DNA of 14,132 bases, from contig CAZNFQ010000056.1 in NCBI GenBank assembly GCA_964571965.1, forward strand, positions 1 to 14,132. Reading direction: 5' to 3'. The notes below the pieces were generated by a model. It did not search any database and was not told the DNA's origin. It was given only the letters and a program-made list of their open reading frames with translations. Position numbers and translations under genes: made by a program. Below, one piece after another: positions 7,690 through 13,515 of the stretch (its first letter is position 1; every line of letters begins with the position of its first letter). The stretch is from Sabulitectum sp964571965 (GTDB lineage: Bacteria > Fermentibacterota > Fermentibacteria > Fermentibacterales > JCC-6).

Positions 7690-8247
7690 TTACCTATGGG
7701 GGTGGGTGCCCGGACCGGATCCTCCGTGCATCATAGGGGAGTGTTCTCCCTGTCCTCCTGAGTGCATGCCGCCCTCTCCCGGTTCGAAGTCGGCCATTGC
7801 CTGCAGCTGCTCCTCCGTGAGTACCCCGTGGATCTCCACGATCGTCTCAGCCATGATGCTATTCATGGCTTCCATGGAATCGATTCTCTGATCAAGCAGA
7901 TTCTCCACTTCGGCAACGGAAATGGATGAAGATGTGAACAGGTCTCTGAACCGTTCCCTCATGCTTTCATGGTCATCGCTTTCCCGGATCGTTTCCATGC
8001 GCTCTCTGGCATTATCCATTATCTCGTGCACCTGTTCCATCTGATCATCGGTGAGATCAAGTTGCCGAAGCATTGGAAGCATTCTCTGAAGGAACATTCC
8101 ACCGCCTTGCGGCTCCATATCTCCATGCTGATTCATTCCTCCGGGACCATTCATTCCCCCGGACATCATTCCCGGCTGGGCAAGAGCTGTACCTCCCAAA
8201 AGAAGAACTGCTGCAATTGCCGCCATCATGGTTATTCGCTTCTTCAT
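7690..8247 (-). CDS. Met/His-rich Spy/CpxP/ZraP-like periplasmic protein
   Basis: Exported 185-aa protein with a signal peptide (about 1-23, ending GTALA). Next come a Met/Gly-rich segment (about 24-52), a helical core with two LTxxQ-type motifs (LTDDQ about residue 65 and LTEEQ about 143) and a Gly/His/Met-rich tail (GMHSGG, SPMMHGG, THPHR). LTxxQ helical proteins of the Spy/CpxP/ZraP group act in the periplasm as chaperones or metal-buffering stress proteins. The Met and His clusters suggest copper, silver or zinc binding, as in ZraP. The start has AAAGGAG upstream, and a strong terminator follows, so it is probably monocistronic. No two-component system is adjacent, so regulation by envelope or metal stress is inference only. 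Confidence 0.78.
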   Translation of the reverse strand: MKKRITMMAAIAAVLLLGGTALAQPGMMSGGMNGPGGMNQHGDMEPQGGGMFLQRMLPMLRQLDLTDDQMEQVHEIMDNARERMETIRESDDHESMRERFRDLFTSSSISVAEVENLLDQRIDSMEAMNSIMAETIVEIHGVLTEEQLQAMADFEPGEGGMHSGGQGEHSPMMHGGSGPGTHPHR

Positions 8248-8342
8248 CTTTCTCTCCTTTCCATTCGTTTCCCCTGTTGTTACGAAGAGATAATGAACAT
8301 CGAGCTATTCGGAAAAGTGAATGGAGTGTAACTGATTGTAAC

Positions 8343-8371
8343 AAAAAGGGGGGAGCCGGAGCTCCCCCCTT
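8343..8371 (-). terminator. Intrinsic terminator after the FadL-like gene
   Basis: The 11-bp perfect stem AAGGGGGGAGC / GCTCCCCCCTT has a four-base loop and, on the minus strand, continues into a five-T run (8343-8347). It lies 11 bases after the stop of the porin gene. Confidence 0.88.
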
Positions 8372-8382
8372 CAAAGGTGTTC

Positions 8383-9663
8383 CTAAAAAGAAGCGTTGGC
8401 CCCTATGGCCAGGAAAAGAACGCTCTTGTCATAGGTTTCGCCCTGGTAGGTTCCAATTCCTTCTCCCTCTTTGAAGAAGGTAGTGCCGGCGGCGAAGGTG
8501 AAGTCCATTATATTGGTAGCCTGCCAGTTAATTCCTCCTGAAAGAAGACCTGCATTCAGGTTGTACTCAAGGTCGGTGTAGGTGGAATCGTTGCCACCGT
8601 AGTTGGAATAGCTGTAACCGATCGCTCCGGCCACTGCCGGAGAAATCTGGTATCTGCCGCTGAAATTGGCTTCCCAGCCGTCATCGTAAGCATCGGCTAT
8701 TCCGTCGTCTTCGCCCTGGTCCGCAGCTTCGGTGAAGTAATAATTCCCTGAACCGCCAAGACGCAGCCGGTCGTTAACGGCCATTTCCACACCTATTGCC
8801 GCCACCGCAGGAAGGTCACGCCTCTGCATTGCGCCGTCAGCTATGTAGGGCATAAGTAATTCCCAGTTTGACTGTACATTGGCTGTGGCCTCGAAATCCA
8901 GGGCCGTGGCCGTTTCATACCGCACCGACAGGTTAACCCTGTCTGAAGGTCTGTAGTCCACGCTGAATATGCCGGAGAAACCGGATGCGGTTCTCTCCAC
9001 GTCGATCTCCTCGGTTACAACTGCCACCGGCTGCATTGTTTCGGTGTCTATCACGTTGAAGGTACCGGAACCCTTGTAGTCACGGTTACCCACAGTGTAC
9101 CTTCCTCCGATGCCTGCACTGAATTTGTCCGAGATGGCGTATGAAACTCCGGCAATACCCCTCATGTACACTGAAGAACCCTCCATGCGGCCCTCATCGA
9201 GCATGGCAAAATAGGTTGGTCCGTACTGTGCCTGAACCAGAAGGGTTTCCAGTTTGGGCATGAAGAACAGACCGTCTTCATATATGAGACTTCCTCCGCC
9301 TGCAGGAACGTTGAATCCTCCGAAGGCGGCAAGATTTCCGGTTTTGTAAACCGCGTAGAAATTGGGGATGAACGGAGTGGGTTCAGTGGTGCCTGTTTCC
9401 GTCTCTCCGGTTGTGCCCAGAAAAGTACCGGTAATGGTGTAGTCTTTGCCGATGTACTGAGCCCCGAAATTCAGATGGAATCCATCTTCCAGGAATACAA
9501 GCCCGGCAGGGTTGTAGGTAACGCCGTCGGCACAGTCCGTGACTGCGTTCCGCGACAGTTCCATAAGGTACTCCGCACTCCGGATGCCTAGAATATCGAT
9601 GTTTCCCGCTGAAACGATACCGAAAGACAACAGAACCACAGCTGCGAGAACCGAACCCCTCAT
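8383..9663 (-). CDS. OMPP1/FadL/TodX-type outer-membrane transport protein
   Basis: Outer-membrane beta-barrel protein of 426 aa, probably importing hydrophobic compounds such as fatty acids or aromatics. The signal peptide (about 1-19, ending GIVSA) is followed by the family-typical N-terminal hatch region: AGNIDILGIRSAEYLMELSRNAVTD, and then TYNPAG with the conserved NPAG. The rest is alternating amphipathic strands with Tyr/Gly-rich turns, and the chain ends in Phe, as expected for barrel insertion. I chose ATG 9663 because AGAGGAGG lies five bases upstream and the signal peptide begins there; a longer frame to 9732 has no such support. Length is in the usual range. It lies 78 bases downstream of the propeller lipoprotein gene and may be co-transcribed with it. 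The substrate is unknown. Confidence 0.87.
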   Translation of the reverse strand: MRGSVLAAVVLLSFGIVSAGNIDILGIRSAEYLMELSRNAVTDCADGVTYNPAGLVFLEDGFHLNFGAQYIGKDYTITGTFLGTTGETETGTTEPTPFIPNFYAVYKTGNLAAFGGFNVPAGGGSLIYEDGLFFMPKLETLLVQAQYGPTYFAMLDEGRMEGSSVYMRGIAGVSYAISDKFSAGIGGRYTVGNRDYKGSGTFNVIDTETMQPVAVVTEEIDVERTASGFSGIFSVDYRPSDRVNLSVRYETATALDFEATANVQSNWELLMPYIADGAMQRRDLPAVAAIGVEMAVNDRLRLGGSGNYYFTEAADQGEDDGIADAYDDGWEANFSGRYQISPAVAGAIGYSYSNYGGNDSTYTDLEYNLNAGLLSGGINWQATNIMDFTFAAGTTFFKEGEGIGTYQGETYDKSVLFLAIGANASF

Positions 9664-9690
9664 AATTCCTCCTCTGTAAAAGTGCCGCTG

Positions 9691-9717
9691 AAAACACTCT
9701 GGCAATCTAGCCCAGAG
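9691..9717 (-). terminator. Weak terminator-like hairpin between propeller and porin genes
   Basis: On the minus strand, CTCTGG and CCAGAG pair across a nine-base loop and are followed by TGTTTT. The stem is only six pairs (seven with a G-U), so it may terminate only partly, letting the porin gene be read through or giving it a lower level. Confidence 0.35.
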
Positions 9718-9741
9718 CCTACGCAGGGTCAACTTACGGGA

Positions 9742-10857
9742 TTACCGGTGAAGTTCCAGAAGAATCACCTTTGGATAATACTCCGGGTCTCTTTCGAAAG
9801 CGACGCATCCATAAGGTGTTATCACAAAATCACAGCCGGAGAGATCCTCTTCGGATTGAACCTGAGCGGTCTCCACAGGAGCCGTTTCTCCCGGAATGAA
9901 CAGGTCGAAAACAGGAGTGGATTCCCAGCCCCGCTGAATCCAGATCCTTCCCTGTGCGTCCACTCCCATGGATGATGTTGCGTAGTAATACTCCGGGGGG
10001 TTGTATTCCACGTCGGCAAATCTGGAACCTCTTCCAGAGGCAGCCATGGACTGGATACGGTCCTCGAACAGCTGGAGCTCAGCTTCTATCTCTTCGTCGG
10101 ATCTCCTCACCGGATTGTATTCAGGAATGGTCAGAGGTTCCGCGGAACTGCCGTCTATGGGGAAGACCTGTACCTCGTATTTTTCGGTAACAGGCGGGGA
10201 GAAGTAGATAATACCGTTATAAGAAACTATCCCGGCCTGGGGTTCCATGAACCTGGCGGCCATATTGTCCTGGGAGAAATTGGTTTCCTCCTCGAAGAGA
10301 ACGCATATGGTATCCCTCTGGAGATCCCAGGACATTACCCTCTGGGTAACGGTTCCCTCATCCCTGTTGAATCCTCCCTGTTCCCCGGCAAACCCTCTGT
10401 CTGTGGTGGTTATCACGAAGGGAGCCCTTTCGGTGAAATCCGATACCGTTTCAGAATGGGAGAAGTCATGGTTGAATATCTCCACCTCCCTGCTGAAGGG
10501 ATCAGAAACTGCAATTCTTCCATCTGAAAGGCAGGCAACGGACCTGGGGTTGAGAAACTCCCCCGGTGCCTCGCCCTCTCCTCCGAAGGATCCCAGGAAT
10601 TCTCCGTCGGCGCTGTATACCATCACTCTTTTCCGCTGTGAATCAAGAACTGCAATGGTTCCATCGGAAGATATGTCCACATCCTGAATTATTCCGAACA
10701 CATAGTTGGAGTCGCCCAGTTCTATGCCTATTTCCCCTGCTGTCTGCAGTACCGGGGCCGAGGGCTCCAGAGGGGACTCGGATACCGTGGCGGCTTCATT
10801 TTTCCCGCCGCATGAGATAAGAAGAAAAGGCAGTAAGGCGGCAATTGTTTTGTTCAT
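9742..10857 (-). CDS. Six-bladed beta-propeller (NHL-like) lipoprotein
   Basis: Lipid-anchored exported protein of 371 aa. The lipobox LLIS-C ends a short signal peptide (MNKTIAALLPFLLIS), followed by GGKNEAA. The body has repeated NHL/six-bladed-propeller units: DISSDGTIAVLDSQRKRVMVY, then GEFLGSFGGEGEAPGEFLNP, then DGRIAVSDPFSREVEIF. A later blade reads SMGVDAQGRIWIQRG. Such proteins are abundant in FCB-type genomes and usually have no assigned partner. I chose ATG 10857, the second of two tandem ATGs, because AAAGG is six bases upstream of it; the first ATG (10860) is only three bases away. A longer frame to 10989 lacks a signal and overlaps hairpins. A TATATT box near 10884 may serve as a local -10. 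A porin gene follows downstream. Confidence 0.8.
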   Translation of the reverse strand: MNKTIAALLPFLLISCGGKNEAATVSESPLEPSAPVLQTAGEIGIELGDSNYVFGIIQDVDISSDGTIAVLDSQRKRVMVYSADGEFLGSFGGEGEAPGEFLNPRSVACLSDGRIAVSDPFSREVEIFNHDFSHSETVSDFTERAPFVITTTDRGFAGEQGGFNRDEGTVTQRVMSWDLQRDTICVLFEEETNFSQDNMAARFMEPQAGIVSYNGIIYFSPPVTEKYEVQVFPIDGSSAEPLTIPEYNPVRRSDEEIEAELQLFEDRIQSMAASGRGSRFADVEYNPPEYYYATSSMGVDAQGRIWIQRGWESTPVFDLFIPGETAPVETAQVQSEEDLSGCDFVITPYGCVAFERDPEYYPKVILLELHR

Positions 10858-10910
10858 CATAGACCTTTCGTTCGTTTTCTGGAATATAGTCTCAAGGTCA
10901 TGGAAAAGAA

Positions 10911-10946
10911 GATAAGTAAAGCCCGCCTCTGCATAAAGAGGCGGGC
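10911..10946 (-). terminator. GC-rich terminator-like hairpin
   Basis: The 9-bp perfect stem has an eight-base loop, followed on the minus strand by TTTACTTATC. The T run is interrupted by AC, so termination may be incomplete. It stands about 60 bases before the propeller gene and would end any transcript from the promoter near 11000. Confidence 0.5.
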
Positions 10947-10991
10947 AGCCAGACTCACCGGTAAAGAGGGAGGATACCGGGATGAGCAACT
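10914..10991 (-). ncRNA. Candidate small RNA (or structured leader) with anti-Shine-Dalgarno loop
   Basis: On the minus strand two hairpins follow a TATAAA box. The first has arms CCGGTA / TACCGG (10975-10980 and 10958-10963) around an 11-base loop TCCTCCCTCTT, which is complementary to GGAGG-type ribosome-binding sites. The second is a 9-bp GC stem GCCCGCCTC / GAGGCGGGC (10938-10946 and 10921-10929) followed by TTTACTT, a fair terminator. The segment is bounded by the tRNA terminator upstream and the propeller gene downstream. It could be a free small RNA of about 78 nt, or the 5' leader of the propeller gene. No known RNA family is recognised. Confidence 0.35.
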
Positions 10992-10997
10992 GGCGGT

Positions 10998-11044
10998 TTT
11001 ATAAATGTTTCAAGAAACATTGCTGAAAAAAGAATTCATGTCAA
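10998..11044 (-). promoter_or_regulatory. Promoter region with embedded 18-bp palindrome
   Basis: On the minus strand there is a perfect TTGACA (11039-11044) and a TATAAA (10998-11003). They are too far apart (35 bases) to be one promoter. Between them lies a perfect palindrome of arms AATGTTTC and GAAACATT around two bases (11004-11021). TATAAA could pair with the weak -35 TTCAGC (11022-11027), in which case the palindrome exactly fills the 18-base spacer. TTGACA could instead use AATGTT as -10, inside the palindrome. Either way, a dimeric regulator bound here would control transcription toward the propeller gene. Confidence 0.45.
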
Positions 11045-11048
11045 GTGC

Positions 11049-11073
11049 AAAAAAAGGGGGCTTTTGCCCCCTT
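11049..11073 (-). terminator. Intrinsic terminator of the tRNA-Asp transcript
   Basis: The 8-bp perfect stem AAGGGGGC / GCCCCCTT has a four-base loop and is followed on the minus strand by a seven-T run. It lies 11 bases after the tRNA 3' end. Confidence 0.88.
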
Positions 11074-11084
11074 GACTGTTACCC

Positions 11085-11161
11085 TGGCGACCCGGACGAG
11101 ACTCGAACTCGCAACTTCCGGCGTGACAGGCCGGTGCTCTAACCAATTGAACTACCGGGTC
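11085..11161 (-). tRNA. tRNA-Asp (anticodon GTC)
   Basis: A complete 77-nt cloverleaf on the minus strand. The acceptor stem GACCCGG / CCGGGTC is fully paired. The D-arm contains GTTCAATTGGTTAGAGC. The anticodon stem CCGGC / GCCGG holds the loop CTGTCAC with anticodon GTC. The T-arm is GCGAG-TTCGAGT-CTCGT, with one G-U pair. The discriminator base is G and the CCA end is encoded. It is a single gene with its own terminator. Confidence 0.97.
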
Positions 11162-11173
11162 ACACAGGGAGTG

Positions 11174-11203
11174 CAAATATTTCAAAATAATTTCAGTTGT
11201 CAA
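11174..11203 (-). promoter_or_regulatory. Promoter of tRNA-Asp
   Basis: On the minus strand a perfect TTGACA (11198-11203) is followed after 18 bases by TATTTG (11174-11179), or after 17 by ATATTT. The start of transcription would fall just before the mature tRNA 5' end at 11161. The -35 is strong and the -10 is weak. Confidence 0.55.
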
Positions 11204-11229
11204 GGCCCGAAGAAAAATTCTCCGGGGCT

Positions 11230-11257
11230 TTCACCTCTCAATAAATTATGCTATAGT
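11230..11257 (+). promoter_or_regulatory. Promoter of the UGA-containing gene and polyferredoxin unit
   Basis: TTCACC (11230-11235) and TATAGT (11252-11257) are spaced by 16 bases. The -10 matches consensus at five of six positions. A near-palindromic GTTTCATGAAAAC (11256-11268) sits at the predicted start of transcription and may be an operator. The leader to the ATG would be about 57 nt, with a good AAAGGAG ribosome-binding site. Confidence 0.5.
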
Positions 11258-11320
11258 TTCATGAAAACTGATAACCCGCATAAACAATTAACGATTACTT
11301 TATATGGAAAGGAGTAGAAC

Positions 11321-11938
11321 ATGAGAATCACAGGCGTTCTTCTCGTTGGGCTGGTCTGCCTCGGGTTTGCCGCTACAATTGAAGTGGGCACCTCAGACTC
11401 TCCCAGCAATATGCCGTTCTGCGCCGATTGAACAGCTTCAATGCGCTATCAGGTGATAGTGCCTTCAAGTGCCTTCGGTGAACCGGTATCAATTAGTTCC
11501 ATTGCTTACGCACCTGTACAGGGGCTTGGTGAGCAGGTGAATTTCGATTCATTTGCAATAGACATGGGGTATGCATCGGTAGATCAGCTGGGACCTGTTT
11601 TCGAGACCAATTACGTAAGCGGATCGAAAATGAGAGTATTCGAGAGAACCAGTTCAGTTTCTTTCGATGCCGTTTTCCCATGGACCACGATCCAGCTGGA
11701 CACACCCTTCTTCTACGATCCCGCAGAAGGCAATCTGATCTATGAGATTCAATGGCCCAAAGGAAGTGCTCAGTTCTACACTTACGATTATCCCACAGCC
11801 GGTGTATCCATCGTAAAAGGAGCATATGGATCCGGTAGCGGTGATCCGTTCATGCAGGCGCCCCATCTCCTTTTCGACGTGAGCGGCGAGGCCTTCGATC
11901 AGATGACCTTTGCCGGGATCAAAGCTACTTTCCGCTAA
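11321..11938 (+). CDS. Secreted beta-rich protein with in-frame UGA (possible selenoprotein or Trp-to-stop)
   Basis: Translation from ATG 11321 (AAAGGAG six bases upstream) gives a signal peptide (MRITGVLLVGLVCLGFAA) and reaches MPFCAD before an in-frame TGA at 11429-11431 (codon 37). The same frame then runs uninterrupted to TAA at 11938, for 205 residues in total. The downstream part is protein-like: MRYQVIVPSSAFGEP, a Tyr/Phe-rich beta-sandwich pattern and PWTTIQLDTPFFYD. It lacks its own ribosome-binding site or signal peptide, so the two halves are one gene. The UGA sits in a C34-A-D-UGA context (CxxU-like), and a SECIS-like hairpin begins 11 nt later. Alternatives are a TGG-to-TGA change (Trp also fits an aromatic position), a sequencing error or a new pseudogene. 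It is followed after 23 bases by the polyferredoxin gene. Fold and function are not recognised. Confidence 0.75.
11443..11462 (+). promoter_or_regulatory. Bacterial SECIS-like hairpin after the in-frame UGA
   Basis: GCGCTATC (11443-11450) and GATAGTGC (11455-11462) form an 8-bp stem with one G-U pair, closed by loop AGGT (RNA: AGGU). The stem starts 11 nt after the UGA, and the loop starts 20 nt after it, with G as the second loop base. Known bacterial SECIS elements have an apical loop roughly 16-37 nt from the UGA with a G among its first two bases. The E. coli fdhF element has an 11-nt gap and loop AGGUCU. The lower stem bulge of fdhF is not evident here. Confidence 0.45.
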
Positions 11939-11961
11939 GAGTTCTGTAACAGGAGGGGAAA

Positions 11962-13515
11962 TTGAAATATCTGGCTGCGATTCTTCTGTTCGTGGCAACG
12001 GGTTATACCCAGTGCCCTCTGGGATTTACCCCGGATGAAGCCTGCAGTGCCGATAACCCCTCCTGTGCTCTTTTCACCGATGCGAATGGTGACGACCTGT
12101 GTGACAACCCCGGGCCTCAGCCCGTTCAGGAAGAGCCTGAGCCCGAACCGGAACCGGAACCGGAAGTTGAGGAAACCACAGGGCAGGAGCCGTTCTGTCC
12201 CCTTGGCTATTCCCCTGCGGAAGCCTGCAGCCAATCCTCTCCCGGCTGCGCTCTCTTTACCGATTCCAATGGAGATGGTCTCTGCGACAATCCCGGGCCG
12301 CAGCCTGTGGTTGAGGAGGAAGAAGCACAGGAAATTCCTCCTTTGGAGGAAACAGCCGAAGAGGAAACCCCTCCTGCAATAACGGAACCTGAAGTACAGG
12401 AAGTTCCTGAAGAGAACCCGGTCATTGAAGGATCTCAGGCGGTTGATACCCTCTCAGCTGATCCCTCTGAAGAAGCCATGGAAGTCACAGAGGAAGATTC
12501 AGTAGAGGATGAACCCCGGGCCTACACCTGTCCGCTTCAGTTCACCCCTGAGGAGGCCTGCTTCGAAGAAAGTCCGTCATGTGCCCTGTACACCGATCTG
12601 AACCGGGATGGCAGATGCGATAATCCCGGGGTGGTATGTCAGGTGGAAGATACAACCTGCGGACTTGATACCCCATCCATAATCGGCTGCCCCCTGGGGC
12701 TTCCTCCGGAAGGGGCATGTCCCGATTCCCTGGCCCTCTGTCCCCACTGGTATGGTGTTACTTCGAATATCAGATGTGCAAACCCCTCTGGTGGAGAGCG
12801 AAGGGTGAACATAGTTCTGATTACCCTCGGAGTTCTTCTTCCTCTGTCAACTTTCCTTTCGAGGAAGTTCTATGGAAGACGGTTGAAGGACAGGCTCAAG
12901 CGCAGCACATCACATCATGTGGTCAGGGGTGTTTCCCTGATGATACTTGGATTCGGTGTTCAGGGCTGCTTCTGTCCCCTTGGCACATTCCAGTACCTTT
13001 TCACCGCGGAGGGTCTTGCATTCCTCGGAGTAAGCGGTCTTGTTATCCTTCTTCTTCCCGTTGTTTTCAGTATTTTCTTCGGCAGGATATTCTGCGGCTG
13101 GGTATGTCCCATGGGAGCTGTTCAGGAGTTTCTTTACCGGATACACGTGCCCGGGCGAATATCACCCTCCGGCAGAATCCATAAAAAACTCCGCTACATG
13201 AGCCACGTGATGCTTTTCGGGATAATTGCACTGATACTTATGAATCGTTACGGTGTAATCGATCTCAGCTGGAGAGCTCCATTCTGTCAAATCGATCCTT
13301 TTCACACCATGTTCACCCTGTTCCTTTCCGGCAGCCTCGTCATTGCAGGAATAACCATGATCCTCGCCATTTTCGTAAGAAGATTCTTCTGCCGTTATCT
13401 CTGTTTCTATGGAGCTGCGCTGTACCTGTTCTCGAAGCTGCGCCTCTGGAGCAGGATCAAGGGAACGAGGGAACCTCTTCCCGAAATGGATTCAGACGAA
13501 GAATTCGACAACTAG
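11962..13515 (+). CDS. Membrane polyferredoxin-like protein (NapH/CcoG-type Fer4_5) with four exported Cys-rich repeats
   Basis: Product of 517 aa from a TTG start with AGGAGG five bases upstream. A signal-like N-terminus leads to four repeats (about 18-51, 79-112, 190-223 and 243-275). Each begins CPLxF/Y/L and carries ACx5-7C, and the first three continue with ALF/YTDxNxDxxCDNPG, a DxNxD loop that could bind calcium. Pro/Glu-rich linkers separate the first three. The fourth repeat lacks the DxNxD loop. From residue 282 there are about five to six membrane helices, with C336-x-C338-PLG, then FC378GWVC382PMGA and FC477RYLC481FYGA. These last two resemble the cysteine motifs of NapH, CcoG and NosR C-terminal modules that move electrons across the membrane. 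In the last motif the usual Pro is Phe. It is co-directional with the UGA gene. I infer periplasmic electron transfer; the partner is unknown. Confidence 0.82.
   Translation: MKYLAAILLFVATGYTQCPLGFTPDEACSADNPSCALFTDANGDDLCDNPGPQPVQEEPEPEPEPEPEVEETTGQEPFCPLGYSPAEACSQSSPGCALFTDSNGDGLCDNPGPQPVVEEEEAQEIPPLEETAEEETPPAITEPEVQEVPEENPVIEGSQAVDTLSADPSEEAMEVTEEDSVEDEPRAYTCPLQFTPEEACFEESPSCALYTDLNRDGRCDNPGVVCQVEDTTCGLDTPSIIGCPLGLPPEGACPDSLALCPHWYGVTSNIRCANPSGGERRVNIVLITLGVLLPLSTFLSRKFYGRRLKDRLKRSTSHHVVRGVSLMILGFGVQGCFCPLGTFQYLFTAEGLAFLGVSGLVILLLPVVFSIFFGRIFCGWVCPMGAVQEFLYRIHVPGRISPSGRIHKKLRYMSHVMLFGIIALILMNRYGVIDLSWRAPFCQIDPFHTMFTLFLSGSLVIAGITMILAIFVRRFFCRYLCFYGAALYLFSKLRLWSRIKGTREPLPEMDSDEEFDN

Noticed and set aside
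9664..9732. 23-residue N-terminal extension of the porin gene
   Set aside because: The strong AGAGGAGG site and the signal peptide both point to ATG 9663. The extension is Arg-rich and contains a hairpin.
10861..10989. 43-residue N-terminal extension of the propeller lipoprotein
   Set aside because: It would put the lipobox far inside the protein and covers two hairpins; the start near 10857 has a ribosome-binding site and a proper lipoprotein signal.
11045..11317. Plus-strand 90-aa open frame
   Set aside because: It runs antisense through tRNA-Asp and its terminator and has no ribosome-binding site; it is a by-product of the tRNA sequence.
11429..11431. Genome-wide reassignment of UGA to Trp or Gly
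   Set aside because: TGA closes the adaptor and TetR-type genes in normal start-overlap junctions, other genes have no in-frame TGA, and TGG is used for Trp throughout.
11441..11938. Independent 165-aa gene starting at ATG 11441
   Set aside because: No ribosome-binding site or signal peptide at that ATG. The frame upstream has both, so this is the rest of the gene starting at 11321.
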